Counted from the first letter of the stretch, positions 42,541 through 52,832 are shown. The stretch: DNA of 64,000 bases from CAWHJB01 sp963698715 (GCA_963698715.1 CAVORW010000005.1:186001-250000), one strand, 5' to 3'. Numbers and translations: made by a program. The notes: generated from the sequence alone by a model not told the origin.

Positions 42541-43377
42541 ATGACTACTTGGCAAACAGGAGATATCAATGTCAATGGGCTGCGCCTTCATTATACGCGC
42601 ACCGGTGGGTCCAGGCCGCCTGTCGTGCTGGTGCATGGCTACTCAGATGACGGTCTGTGTTGGACACCGGTCGCTAAAGCCCTTGAGCCCGATTACGATG
42701 TGATTATGGTGGATGCGCGCGGCCATGGACAGTCGGAAGCACCGGAGCAAGGATATGGTCCGGAGGACCAGGCGGGTGATCTGGCAGGTGTTATCACCGC
42801 CCTGGAACTGCAACACCCGGCAGTCTTGGGGCATTCAATGGGGGCAGTGACGGCTCTGGTCTTTGCTGGGCTCTATCCAGGCTTACCAGGTGCTATCTTG
42901 CTTGAAGATCCGCCCGCCTGGTGGATATCACCAGATCCTGCCCTCCCGGATGAGGTTGACCACAGAGCTCTAAGGCGCGCTTCGTTTTACGAACAAAAGC
43001 GTAAAACACGCTCAGAGCTGCTTGCGGAGGTGCGAGAGAATTCGCCCACCTGGGCGGAGGAAGAGCTGAGACCTTGGGTCGATTCCAAACTGTCACTCAG
43101 CGAGCATGTGCTCAGCATTATGGACGAAGATCTAACCCAAAGTGTTGATTGGCAAATTGTGCTGCCGCGCATAGCCTGCCCGGCTTTGGCGATTACGGCC
43201 GACCCAACTTTAGGTGCTGTACTGACTGAGCAAGGGATTGCAGCCTTAAAAGCGTTGGTCCCCGAGCTGCGTGTCGAGCATATTTCAGGCGCAGGTCATA
43301 GTATCCGCCGTGAGCAGTTTACCCAATACATGGATGTCGTCCGCAAGTTTTTGCGAAAATCGATCCGGGCTGCCTAA
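42541..43377 (+). CDS. Alpha/beta-hydrolase
   Basis: 278 residues. The nucleophile elbow is GHSMGA (Ser about 97), the oxyanion region VLVHGYSDDG and the catalytic His is in GAGHSIRRE. No signal peptide, so cytoplasmic. It belongs to the large hydrolase/esterase group typified by peroxidases, esterases and C-C hydrolases; the substrate cannot be read. Divergent from the DUF4230 gene. Confidence 0.9.
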   Translation: MTTWQTGDINVNGLRLHYTRTGGSRPPVVLVHGYSDDGLCWTPVAKALEPDYDVIMVDARGHGQSEAPEQGYGPEDQAGDLAGVITALELQHPAVLGHSMGAVTALVFAGLYPGLPGAILLEDPPAWWISPDPALPDEVDHRALRRASFYEQKRKTRSELLAEVRENSPTWAEEELRPWVDSKLSLSEHVLSIMDEDLTQSVDWQIVLPRIACPALAITADPTLGAVLTEQGIAALKALVPELRVEHISGAGHSIRREQFTQYMDVVRKFLRKSIRAA

Positions 43378-43503
43378 TTACCAGGTGTAAGATAGACAAA
43401 GACAACAAATTGGATGTGCACGCGGGCATCACCACACCATTACACCCATTTTGTCCATCTTGTTAGTACCAATCTGCAAAATTATTGGATAGGGATATGA
43501 CGG

Positions 43504-44403
43504 ATGAAAATGAATTGGGAGCTAAAACCGTTTGTAAAATATGAGCAAAACCCAATCTTAAAACCAACTGGTGATACCTGGCAGTCAAAGGACCTGTTTA
43601 ATCCCGCTGCCTGGACCGATGGAGAGACGATTTGGCTGCTTTACAGGGCGGAAGATTCAACCGGGATTGGCAAGTGGAATGGTACATCTCGGATTGGCCT
43701 GGCAATCAGCAAAGATGGCTTCAACTTTGCTCGCGAAGCCCGGCCAGTTATCGAGCCAACCGAGCCATGGGAACTGCCCGGCGGCTGTGAAGACCCAAGG
43801 GTTGTTCGGATTAATGACATCTTCTACCTGACATACACTGCTTTTGATGGAAAAACGGCCCGCCTGGCGCTGGCGAGTTCAACAGACCTGCGTGTCTGGC
43901 AGAAGCACGGTTTACTCTTCCCAGATATGGGCTGGACGAAATCAGGGGCAATTCTGGCGACACCGATTCAGGGAAAATACTGGATGTATTTTGGCGACAC
44001 GAATATTTGGGCAGCTTATTCCACAAATTTACTCGATTGGACCGTAATAAAGGAACCAGTCTTGCAGCCTCGACCGGATCGTTTCGACAGCCTTCTAGCA
44101 GAACCAGGGCCGCCACCCATTTTAACGGATGATGGGATTCTACTTTTGTACAATGGCGCAGATGAGGCTTCCGTCTACACCTGTGGGCAGGTGTTATTCG
44201 ACGCCCAAGATCCAACCCAAGTGATTGCCCGTACAGAACATCCATTTTTTGTACCGACTACTGACCTTGAAATTTCCGGTCAGGTTCCCAATGTCACTTT
44301 CATTGAAGGCCTGGTGCAGTATAATAGCCGCTGGTTTTTGTATTATGGCATGGCCGATTCCGGGGTTGGCGTCGCAGTTTCCGAACTACAATTTATCCGA
44401 TAG
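43504..44403 (+). CDS. GH130-family glycoside phosphorylase or hydrolase
   Basis: 299 residues forming a five-bladed propeller. FNPAAWTDGETIWLLYRAED, RIGLAISKDG, GCEDPRVVRINDIFYLTYTAFDG and ARLALASSTDLRVW are hallmarks of GH130 enzymes. Many members phosphorolyse beta-mannosides to mannose-1-phosphate; others hydrolyse. The conserved Asp in GCEDPR serves as proton donor in the family. The adjacent GH3 and GH65 genes, convergent to it, support a role in oligosaccharide breakdown in the cytoplasm. Confidence 0.9.
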   Translation: MKMNWELKPFVKYEQNPILKPTGDTWQSKDLFNPAAWTDGETIWLLYRAEDSTGIGKWNGTSRIGLAISKDGFNFAREARPVIEPTEPWELPGGCEDPRVVRINDIFYLTYTAFDGKTARLALASSTDLRVWQKHGLLFPDMGWTKSGAILATPIQGKYWMYFGDTNIWAAYSTNLLDWTVIKEPVLQPRPDRFDSLLAEPGPPPILTDDGILLLYNGADEASVYTCGQVLFDAQDPTQVIARTEHPFFVPTTDLEISGQVPNVTFIEGLVQYNSRWFLYYGMADSGVGVAVSELQFIR

Positions 44404-44482
44404 GTATCCTCAAACTCAGGTTAGGCAGAAAATCGGGGCTCTGAGCGTATGTTTAAATTAACGAATTCCAGAAACTCTGGTG

Positions 44483-46315
44483 TTAATAAGCCAATCCATA
44501 ACCGAACCGGTAAAGCGGATCTTCAGAATCATATGGCATATCAGCCTTCTGTCTGCGCACGGCTTCCATTGATGATGGCAGCTCAACCGGCAGCCTGCCT
44601 TCTGGTTTGGCCTTCCCAAATACCACATCCAGGACAGCCGCATCCGTAGCCCCATATTCCACAAGTAAACCTTTGGCAGCGGCCGCGATTTCTGGTATCA
44701 CAGCCGGGCGATCCAGGTACAGGACCACGATGGTCGGCGCTTTGTCCAGCAGAGCCAAGATCTCCGCCTTGGCCTGGCCTTTAAAGTCCAGGTCGCCGTG
44801 ATGAAAAGTTCTGGCAATCATGTTGGGTGTTTCAATTGGATACCAGGGGGTATCCAGCCGTAAGATGGTGAAATCCGCTTCGGCCGGGTCTGCTACAACC
44901 TGCCCGTACTGCGCTGCCACCGCTGCGCTGATATTCTTAACAAATATTTTTGCCTGATCACGTAATGGAAGCACATCATCTTCGTTTTTAAGTAAGGTCA
45001 TGGCCCGTTTTTGGGAAGCCGCGCCCTCTGCAAAAGATTCTGGCCGGCCGATGACTTGTGAGACAGCCGTGGGGTCTACAAACGGGTTATCAAACAGGCC
45101 CAACTGGAATTTTAGCCGCAGCAGGCGCTCGACGGATCGATCGAGACGCTCTTCGTTCAGGCGCCCGGTTTTCACCAATTCAACGACAAGCTCCGGCCGG
45201 CTCTCTCCGCCAAACTGATCTACCCCGGCGTCAAGCGCTTTATAGACCCGCTCAATTTCGCTAAGCTGTTCTACTCCCCAAGCGCGCGCCGGCCAGACGG
45301 CATCGCCAAGCGGCATGTCGGTAATCAGCCCCCAATCCGTGCAAACAATTCCATCAAAGTGATATTTTTCGCGCAGCAGAGAGGTGATAATGGTTTTATT
45401 AAACGACATGGCCACGTTTTCATCGGTCTGATCGAGCGGAACACCATAGTAAGGCATAATGGCAGCGGTGTGAGCGCGAAAAGCCGCTTCAAAGGGTATC
45501 AGATGGTAGTCAAAGTTGTCACCTGGATAGATCTGACCTTTCTGAAATTCAAAATGTGGGTCCAGTCCTTCCTGCTGCGGGCCGCCACCGGGAAAGTGCT
45601 TGGTCATACAGGCGACACTGTCTGGGTCAAGCTGCTCGCCCTGGAGGCCCAGAATATAGGCTTGAGCTAAGGTAGATGTCAACTGGGCATCTTCGCCAAA
45701 AGACCCGCTGATGCGAGCCCAGCGCGGCTCGGTAGCCAGATCGATTTGGGGATGAAGCGCTACCCGGATGCCCACTGCCAGATACTCGCGACGGACAATC
45801 TCGGCAAATTTCCTGACCAATTCCGGATCACCAATCGCGGCAAAGCCCAACGTTTCACACCATTGTGAAAAATCGTTGGCTGCCATTGCAAAGATCGTTT
45901 TAGAGAAGTGATTGCGTGGGTCAGATGCTATCGTTACTGGGATGCCAAGCCGGGTTTGTTCGGCGAATTGTTGAAGTTTATTATGCCAGTCTGCCACAAT
46001 TGGCGCTTCAGGTATCTGCCAGAGATTGAAATGATTCATCTTCTGGTGGACAATTTGGGTACTGGCGACTAATCCAAATCCCTCTGGTCCCGGTTTTTCA
46101 TCAATCGAGCCGTCCGAATTGATCACAACTCCATTGATGAACAGCATCCCCGCTTTTTCGTCCAGGGTCATCTGGCTCAGCAGGTCTTTGATGCGAGCTT
46201 CAATCGGCTGGCGGGTGTCTTCGTAGATATCTAACTGGCCATTTTTATTGAGATCGCGGTAGGTAAAACCGTTTTCATTCCTCTGCAGACTGGATAGCAG
46301 CATGATATGCTCCAT
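44483..46315 (-). CDS. GH3 beta-glycosidase
   Basis: 610 residues. The N-terminal TIM barrel has KHFPGGG and the nucleophile Asp in VCTDWG (about residue 326). The second alpha/beta domain follows (TLLKNEDDVLPL). The C-terminal fibronectin-like domain common in GH3 enzymes is absent, and so is a signal peptide. NKNGQLDIYEDTRQPIEAR near the N-terminus is an EF-hand-like calcium loop found in this subgroup. It is the last gene of an operon with the HAD-GH65 fusion and an MFS transporter; only 3 bases separate it from the fusion gene. Confidence 0.92.
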   Translation of the reverse strand: MEHIMLLSSLQRNENGFTYRDLNKNGQLDIYEDTRQPIEARIKDLLSQMTLDEKAGMLFINGVVINSDGSIDEKPGPEGFGLVASTQIVHQKMNHFNLWQIPEAPIVADWHNKLQQFAEQTRLGIPVTIASDPRNHFSKTIFAMAANDFSQWCETLGFAAIGDPELVRKFAEIVRREYLAVGIRVALHPQIDLATEPRWARISGSFGEDAQLTSTLAQAYILGLQGEQLDPDSVACMTKHFPGGGPQQEGLDPHFEFQKGQIYPGDNFDYHLIPFEAAFRAHTAAIMPYYGVPLDQTDENVAMSFNKTIITSLLREKYHFDGIVCTDWGLITDMPLGDAVWPARAWGVEQLSEIERVYKALDAGVDQFGGESRPELVVELVKTGRLNEERLDRSVERLLRLKFQLGLFDNPFVDPTAVSQVIGRPESFAEGAASQKRAMTLLKNEDDVLPLRDQAKIFVKNISAAVAAQYGQVVADPAEADFTILRLDTPWYPIETPNMIARTFHHGDLDFKGQAKAEILALLDKAPTIVVLYLDRPAVIPEIAAAAKGLLVEYGATDAAVLDVVFGKAKPEGRLPVELPSSMEAVRRQKADMPYDSEDPLYRFGYGLAY

Positions 46316-46318
46316 TCA

Positions 46319-49117
46319 TTACTCTTGTCGTAAATCCACCCAGCGCTTCTCCCCGCGTACAGTAATCGAAAATGCTAGGCGCTTCCAATGTGCGGGCAAA
46401 TTCGGGGAGAATATCACTTCGTTTTCCTTCAGCCTCATCCCTGCGAAGCCAAATACGCAGGCTTCCCACAATCCACCGGCAGAAGCCGCGTGGATGCCAT
46501 CGCCCGCATTGCCGCGCACGTCCAGCAGGTCGGCGCGGGCAGCGCGCATGAAGTGGTGATAGGCCTGCTCGGGTTTATTCATCCGGCAGGCTGCCCAAGC
46601 GTGCATAGACGGCCCAAGGGATGAGCCATATTCATGATCGGTGATCCGTACGTAATAGTCCCAGTTGGCTTGCCAGGTTTGATCATCGAATTGATCGCCC
46701 AACAGGCAGAGCAACGCGATGACATCAGCTTGTTTTAGAGCTTTATACTCGTTACAGCCCTCAATCCCCAGGATTTCTTGGATCGATTGAGTACGACCTT
46801 TATACGCAGCCCAATCAACCTCTTTCAGCGCAAAGAAACCCTCGAATTGTTCAATTAGCCCGCTCTGGCGATCGTGCAGAAAGATAATCCCGTCAATCAC
46901 GCGCCGCCAGTGGGCGAGGCGTTCTGGAGTTAGATCCAGATCCGCTGTCAGACAATCCCCAAGAGCCGGGTCGTGGGTATTTAACCAGCGGAGAGCCTCA
47001 AAAGCCGTCAGCAGGTGCCAGCGGATCATGTAATTCGTAAACTGATTATTATCTACATGTTCGTGATTTTCATCTGGGCCGATCACATCCCGAATGGCAA
47101 AGCGGTCACCTTCGGGCTCGGCACGTTCTCCCCAAAACACGGCTGTCTCGAGCAGCACAGGTATCCCTACCCTACGCCAAAAATCATCATCGCCGGTAAC
47201 CTTCCAGAACTGGTGCATGGCGTAAGCCACATCGGCACTGATATGGATTTGGATATCTCCCGTCCATATTCGCACCAATCGAGTCGGGTCGGTAAAATGC
47301 GGCACCCAGGTAGGGGTAACTTCATCACCCGTTTCTGCCGATTCCCAGGGAAACTGCGCTCCTCCGAAACCATTGGCCCTGGCTTTCCGGCGGGCACCGG
47401 GCAGTCCATGGTACCGGTACATGAGCATGTTGCGGGCAATTTGTGGCTGAGTGTAGGTAAAAAATGGCAGAACAAAAATCTCATTATCCCAAAAAACATG
47501 ACCGCGGTAACCAAAACCACTCAGAGTCTTGGCACCAATGCTGCTGTGTTCATCCTTGGTTGGAGCAGCAATCCGCATCTGAAAGAGAGCATGGCGTACA
47601 GCTAACTGGGCCTCATCATCACCCTCAACGACCACATCTGAATTGTCCCAAAATTCTGCCCAAGCGGCGCTCTGACGATTGTGTAGAACCTCATAGCCAT
47701 CACGTCCGGCATGTTCAGCCATGGTTTGTGCAGCTGAGAGCGGGGAGTTTGAATCTCGAGAGCTGAAAATGGCAGTGAGCTTCTCGAGTGAGAACGTCTT
47801 ACCTCGTTTTACCTGAGCCTCAACTACAACGCCCGGGCAGCGCGGACAGTCAACTGCGGTGATCCGGGCTGAAGCCAGCTGCGTGCTCACACGTGTGCTG
47901 AGTGCCAGGATTTTACCCGTATGGCGGGTTTGAACTTCTAAATGAGCGTATCCAGGGCCGCTGGCCTGGGAACGTTGCTCCCAGTGGAGAATGCCCTGAT
48001 TTTCGACCTGCGAGTCGAGCAGTGCGCGCACAGTTACATCAGCACTGCCAGTGAGCGGCGTGATCTGCACTCTCATTGCCAACAAATGCTCTTCATCCAG
48101 ACTTGCGAAACGCTCAAAGACAATTTCGAGCGAGCAATCAGGATCAGGCGACCAAACCAATCGGCGGTGCAAAACCCCGGTGCGTAGGTCCAAATAGCGA
48201 GCGTAATCCCGGATATTTGCGGCTTGCATATTAAAGCGCTGCCCATTGACCTTGATTTCAAGTGAGGTCCAATCCGGCGCGTTTGCCAGCTCAGTGAAAC
48301 TGATTGGAACATCATCCCAGATGCCATGCACCAGCGTGGCCTGGCTATCACCAGGGAAGCGCTCTTCAAAAGATCCACGAGTAGACAGATACCCATTACC
48401 GAGGGTAAAGATGGTTTCACGGTGATTTTGTTTACCCTGAACAAAGACTGGCTCACTGACACGCCAGGTAGCCGCTCTGCTCAGATCAGCCAGGGTGGCC
48501 CCGTTTAGATTGGGAAGCACGAGCTCAGCACTACCAACTCGCTCAACTGGACCCAGGCCAACAGCCAGCATACCGGCTGCATGTGCGGCTTCAATGCCAG
48601 CCTGTGCATCCTCAACCACCAGGCATTCTGCTGGGGACACACCCAATTGGCTGGCAGCGAAGAGGAATAGATCGGGGGCAGGTTTCTGCCGGCTCACGCT
48701 GCCGCCGTGGGCCAAAATATCGAACTGGTTTTCTATTCCCAATCTGGTCACGACATCGGGGGCATTCCGGCTGGCAGACGCAATCGCGGTTTTTATCCCG
48801 GCTGAGCGAATTTCAGCCAGCAAGTTAGCAGTTCCAGGCAATAAATCTGTGCGGGAGACGTTTGAAAGCATTTCACGGTAATAACCATTCTTGCGATCCA
48901 TCATCTCTCTGGCTTGTTCTTCAGAAACTTCCATCCCATTCAAAAGACGGCTGAGCGAATCCCGGCGAGAGATGCCCCGCAAGGCTTCATTATCAGCTCG
49001 AGTGAAGGGCAAGCCTTCTTCATCTGCCATTTTTTTCCAGGCTAAAAAATGGTATTCAGCAGTATCAGTAATGACGCCGTCAAGATCGAAAATGATTGCG
49101 CGAATATAATCAGACAT
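46319..49117 (-). CDS. Fusion of beta-phosphoglucomutase and GH65 glycoside phosphorylase
   Basis: About 932 residues. Residues 1-215 are a HAD-type beta-phosphoglucomutase: FDLDGVITDTAEYHFLAW, a Ser/Ala loop IASASRNAP, Lys in SRQKPAPDLF, and VVEDAQAGIEAAHAAGM. The rest is a GH65 phosphorylase (kojibiose/trehalose/maltose type): VFWDNEIFVLPFFTYTQP, and the catalytic Glu region GPDENHEHVDNN. Phosphorolysis of an alpha-glucoside gives beta-glucose-1-phosphate, which the HAD part would convert to glucose-6-phosphate. ATG 49117 is preferred (GGAAG 6 bases upstream). Confidence 0.93.
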   Translation of the reverse strand: MSDYIRAIIFDLDGVITDTAEYHFLAWKKMADEEGLPFTRADNEALRGISRRDSLSRLLNGMEVSEEQAREMMDRKNGYYREMLSNVSRTDLLPGTANLLAEIRSAGIKTAIASASRNAPDVVTRLGIENQFDILAHGGSVSRQKPAPDLFLFAASQLGVSPAECLVVEDAQAGIEAAHAAGMLAVGLGPVERVGSAELVLPNLNGATLADLSRAATWRVSEPVFVQGKQNHRETIFTLGNGYLSTRGSFEERFPGDSQATLVHGIWDDVPISFTELANAPDWTSLEIKVNGQRFNMQAANIRDYARYLDLRTGVLHRRLVWSPDPDCSLEIVFERFASLDEEHLLAMRVQITPLTGSADVTVRALLDSQVENQGILHWEQRSQASGPGYAHLEVQTRHTGKILALSTRVSTQLASARITAVDCPRCPGVVVEAQVKRGKTFSLEKLTAIFSSRDSNSPLSAAQTMAEHAGRDGYEVLHNRQSAAWAEFWDNSDVVVEGDDEAQLAVRHALFQMRIAAPTKDEHSSIGAKTLSGFGYRGHVFWDNEIFVLPFFTYTQPQIARNMLMYRYHGLPGARRKARANGFGGAQFPWESAETGDEVTPTWVPHFTDPTRLVRIWTGDIQIHISADVAYAMHQFWKVTGDDDFWRRVGIPVLLETAVFWGERAEPEGDRFAIRDVIGPDENHEHVDNNQFTNYMIRWHLLTAFEALRWLNTHDPALGDCLTADLDLTPERLAHWRRVIDGIIFLHDRQSGLIEQFEGFFALKEVDWAAYKGRTQSIQEILGIEGCNEYKALKQADVIALLCLLGDQFDDQTWQANWDYYVRITDHEYGSSLGPSMHAWAACRMNKPEQAYHHFMRAARADLLDVRGNAGDGIHAASAGGLWEACVFGFAGMRLKENEVIFSPNLPAHWKRLAFSITVRGEKRWVDLRQE

Positions 49118-49132
49118 TATGGCTTCCATTCC

Positions 49133-50302
49133 TCATTTGAGATTCCCACGAAAAGTGGCAAACCAGAGAACAACCGCAGCCAACCCTAAGGCCAAAATCC
49201 CAAGCCCAAAGACTGCTCCAGGACTGATCGCATCGTGGATAAACCCGCCAATTGGTCCCGCCACTAATGGGGCGACTCCGAACATTCCAACCGCCATGAG
49301 TGATTGCGCCGTTGAAGCCCATTCATCTGGGGTCCGCTCGGTGATGATGCGCACCGTAGTCGGAAAAAACAACCCAAAACCCAGACCTTTAAGGATTGAA
49401 AAGATCGGTAGAATAGCTGGATTTGCAACCAGGATATAGCCTATGTAGGCGCTGGCAGCCAATCCATAGGCCAGGATAACCGCGTTTGGTCCTCTAATCC
49501 GTTGGGCAATCTGATCGCCGAAAAACATGGTTGGAAGCTCCGAATAAGCAGCTGAGGCCACCATCAAACCTATCAGGAAATTGCCTCCCCCTAAAGATCG
49601 CACAAATATGCCTTCAAAAGTCAACGACAAGCTGTTGGCGATACTCGCCAGAATAGTAGCGATAAGCAACAAAACCAGTCCCGAATCGCGGAAGAGTTCA
49701 GAAAATGCGCCCTGTTTTTGAACACCCATGCCAGAAGTTTCATCCAGCCTGCCGGTAATCCAAATGACCAGCAGAAACAGCAAGCTACCGACAAGAAACA
49801 TTGGTTCGAAACCCAAACGCTGCCAAAGCGCGCCAAAAATCAATGCGCTGGTAGCGAACCCGACCGATCCCCACAACCGCATGCCGCCATAATTCAAATG
49901 GTTTCGGTGAGCCATACGGGCGATCAGGCTGTCGGTTAGCGACATGACCGGACTTGAAATGATTGCCATGAGCAGCATTAAACCTGCGATCCCGGCGAAT
50001 GTGGTCGGATAGTGCAATAGGTAGAGGATGATACTCATCCCAAACATAGCGCCTTGAGCGATCCGAACCCGCTGGTGTTTGCGGTCAGCCAGCGAAGAAA
50101 CCGGAGTTGCCAGGAGCAAAGTCATCAAGGGAAACAAGCTGGCAAGCCAACCAACCTGTTGGCCGCTTAAACCCAGTTCCGAAAAATATACAAATAAAAA
50201 GGGTCCATAAGCACCATGACACAGGAAAGCACTCAAATAATAGAGTGATCCTTTTCTGGTTGGGCTGAGCCATCTATATGTGAAACTCTGGCCAGTGAAC
50301 AC
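49133..50302 (-). CDS. MFS transporter (MFS_1-like / LacY-like), probable sugar uptake
   Basis: About 389 residues, twelve transmembrane helices. YGGMRLWGSVGFATSALIFG is a signature of the LacY/NupG-related MFS group. A GTG at 50302 with AAGGGG upstream is the probable start; a TTG at 50347 is in frame. It is first in the operon with the HAD-GH65 fusion and GH3 genes, so it probably imports the disaccharide that the fusion phosphorolyses. Confidence 0.87.
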   Translation of the reverse strand: MFTGQSFTYRWLSPTRKGSLYYLSAFLCHGAYGPFLFVYFSELGLSGQQVGWLASLFPLMTLLLATPVSSLADRKHQRVRIAQGAMFGMSIILYLLHYPTTFAGIAGLMLLMAIISSPVMSLTDSLIARMAHRNHLNYGGMRLWGSVGFATSALIFGALWQRLGFEPMFLVGSLLFLLVIWITGRLDETSGMGVQKQGAFSELFRDSGLVLLLIATILASIANSLSLTFEGIFVRSLGGGNFLIGLMVASAAYSELPTMFFGDQIAQRIRGPNAVILAYGLAASAYIGYILVANPAILPIFSILKGLGFGLFFPTTVRIITERTPDEWASTAQSLMAVGMFGVAPLVAGPIGGFIHDAISPGAVFGLGILALGLAAVVLWFATFRGNLK

Positions 50303-50528
50303 AATAACCCCTTGGTACTGAATCCGGGCGATCGGACGTCCAGACAATCTGGCGGATCAGCATATCGCGAGACTGGGAACGGCAATGAGACCTTCACGCA
50401 ATTGGTCCCCCTGGCAAATTTCAGGAAATTCCATGATCAATCCCAACCATCAGGATACCTGCGCAGGCTTGCCAATGTGATACAGAAGTCCTTTTCTGGC
50501 GCCAGAGAATATATACCCCAAATTTGCG

Positions 50529-50855
50529 TTATTTACCATCAACGAGGATCGGTTGCTTGCGTTCGAAAGAACGTGTCCAGGCGTTGCCGCAGTGGTTACA
50601 CTGGTAATGATCGATAACTTTTTCAGCTCTGACCCGAACCATATCTTTACCCCGCCGATCCAGCTGAATGCCCAGGGGTTCTGACTCACTTTCAACAATG
50701 ATGCCAGTACCGCCCCGCTTGCAGTTAGGGCAGCGGCGCAACTTTCGGTCAACGAGACGAAATAATATATAGCCACCAACCACCCAAAAAACGCCAAAAA
50801 AGGCGAGGATGATCAAAAGGACCAAGGTATAGTAGAACAGGTCGGTTAGATTCAT
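50529..50855 (-). CDS. Small membrane protein with zinc ribbon
   Basis: 108 residues: one N-terminal transmembrane helix (LFYYTLVLLIILAFFGVFWVVGG) and a cytoplasmic zinc ribbon with CPNC and CNHC about 55 residues apart. No enzyme motif. Family not recognised. It lies between the regulator gene and the MFS operon on the same strand. Confidence 0.78.
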   Translation of the reverse strand: MNLTDLFYYTLVLLIILAFFGVFWVVGGYILFRLVDRKLRRCPNCKRGGTGIIVESESEPLGIQLDRRGKDMVRVRAEKVIDHYQCNHCGNAWTRSFERKQPILVDGK

Positions 50856-50906
50856 GAGATTTACTTTCCAAAAGTTCTGATAAGCTTTTCGCAGTCCGTC
50901 AATAAA

Positions 50907-52832
50907 TCAAGCATCAACTTCATCGATGACTTCGGATTCTTCCATCCAGACCTGCACCCAGGAGGTCAATACTTTTGAGGCAGTTGACCATAAGATTTGG
51001 CGGATCTCAGCTTCCGAAGCATTTTGGTTTATTTCGCCAGGAGATTCAAGGATGTCGCCCGGCAGGTATTGGTAGACAATGTCTTTGAACAAAGTTGCCC
51101 TGGCTAAGAAAGGCGAATGCTGAATTTGGCTGTACACATAGCGGGCCAGTTCCAGGTTTTCTTCGGCGAGAAACAGGCTCGCCATGGGCAGTGTGAAAAG
51201 CAGCGGAATAAGTCCTTGAATCTCGATGCAGGTCCACAATGATTTAATCAAGAGTTGGTGTGCTTCTTCCCTTTTTCCCTGCTGGATGGCTACCCGCGCC
51301 AGGCCCGCCTGCGACCAGGCAATCTGCTCATCATCGGCGTTGATCTGGTACAACTCGATGCTGTTTTTGAATTGGATGCGCGCCTCAGGGTAATTTTTTT
51401 CTGCGAGTGCAACCCAACCTAAAACACGAGCCATACGTCCATTGGCAAATCGATCCAGGAAGATATCCCTGGTCAGAGTTTCGAGCATCCGAATCTGGAC
51501 TTTGGCTTCACGATATTTTCCAGTGATGGCTAGAATCTCTGTCACGCAGATCGTCGGAAATATACTGACGGCCTTTTCCAATTCTTGGGATATTGCCAAT
51601 GATTCTCGGATGACCGAGTCTGCCTGGACAAATTCTCCTGATAACCAATTGGCGATACCGATGTGAATCCGGCTCGACAAAGTGCGATACGGCATACCCA
51701 ATTGTTTGGAAATCTGCACCGATTGCGAAAACAATTCTACAGCCTGGTTAAATTGGCCCAAAAACAGGGAGAGAAAGCCGGAAGATTCGAGGACATGGGC
51801 GATTTCCCAAGGGTTGTCGCTGGTTCTGGCGAGTTTTAGACTCTCTTCGTAAAAACTTTGCGCTTCCTGGTAAGCCATCAGACTCCGGGCTGCCCATCCC
51901 AATGAACTTAACGAACGGATTTCGCCCCAGCGATTGTCCTGAGTTTTTGATTCGGCCAGGCATTGCCCGTACCAGATTTTGGCTTCGCTTGGTGCCCCCG
52001 AAGTTCGAGCAACATCACCCAACATCATCAAGCTCCGCAGAACCATCCACTGCAGACCAATGCTCTTGCTCAATGTTAAAGCAGCTTCAAACCGAGCCTT
52101 AGATGTTTTGAGATCGCCCAGCTCGTAGTTAAGCCAACCCTGGTAAAAATAAATCATACATTGTTCTTCACTGGCCTCGACCCCCATATCATTCAACTGG
52201 TCAATTTTAGACTGGCTTTGATCCAGAAATTCAGCAGCCCGGGTAAGCTTGATATAAATATTGAAATATCCTAACCAATACAGGATTCTGGCATGCAGGC
52301 GTCTTACCAGGATCGGATCGTTATCCTCGCCCTCCTCCTTCTGAAGAAGCATGTCTAGCACTGTCTGGCAGATGGACAAGGCTTCATTGGCCCGCCAACC
52401 CCAATCGTAGTAAGCACAAATACCATTGATCGCCAGGTTTACAAGTTCCAATTCCGCATGGGTCACTGACCAATCCCAGGCTGTGCGGATGTTAGCATTG
52501 TCTAATTCCAGGCGGTCAATAGCCAATTTGGTCTGACCAGACATCAGCTGGCTGACACATTCTTGAACCTCAGCGCAATAATAGGAGCTGTGACGACGGC
52601 TAGTATTGAAATCATCCTCTGAACCAGTCATCAATTTTTCGGCACCATACTGGCGCAACAATTCATGAATTTGATAACGACTGCTATCGTGATCGTATTG
52701 CAGTAGGGATTGACTTACCAGCTCTGCCAGGGTTCTTAATGAAGCCGCAGCGATAAATTCGGCTGCAGGGCGTGAAAAAGAGCCCCGAAAAATCGAAAGT
52801 CGGGAAAAGATCAGCTTTTCGCTGTCGCCCAA
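50907..52832 (-). CDS. C-terminal TPR part of the giant BTAD regulator (shifted frame)
   Basis: 641 residues read from 52832, but the same frame is open upstream to about 52919 and encodes LDFLESNLRNIPDRHRSIR and AVFDSSWK, the normal continuation of the NTPase domain of the upstream segment. It contains the winged-helix linker (FSRLSIFRGSFSRPAAEFI) and then about 500 residues of tetratricopeptide repeats (for example YFYQGWLNYELGDLKTSKARF, EESLKLARTSDNPWEIAHVL). The TPR region senses partners or ligands in this class. An extra G in a GGGG run at 52921-52924 (CCCC on the plus strand) breaks the frame between the two segments. Confidence 0.85.
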   Translation of the reverse strand: MGDSEKLIFSRLSIFRGSFSRPAAEFIAAASLRTLAELVSQSLLQYDHDSSRYQIHELLRQYGAEKLMTGSEDDFNTSRRHSSYYCAEVQECVSQLMSGQTKLAIDRLELDNANIRTAWDWSVTHAELELVNLAINGICAYYDWGWRANEALSICQTVLDMLLQKEEGEDNDPILVRRLHARILYWLGYFNIYIKLTRAAEFLDQSQSKIDQLNDMGVEASEEQCMIYFYQGWLNYELGDLKTSKARFEAALTLSKSIGLQWMVLRSLMMLGDVARTSGAPSEAKIWYGQCLAESKTQDNRWGEIRSLSSLGWAARSLMAYQEAQSFYEESLKLARTSDNPWEIAHVLESSGFLSLFLGQFNQAVELFSQSVQISKQLGMPYRTLSSRIHIGIANWLSGEFVQADSVIRESLAISQELEKAVSIFPTICVTEILAITGKYREAKVQIRMLETLTRDIFLDRFANGRMARVLGWVALAEKNYPEARIQFKNSIELYQINADDEQIAWSQAGLARVAIQQGKREEAHQLLIKSLWTCIEIQGLIPLLFTLPMASLFLAEENLELARYVYSQIQHSPFLARATLFKDIVYQYLPGDILESPGEINQNASEAEIRQILWSTASKVLTSWVQVWMEESEVIDEVDA

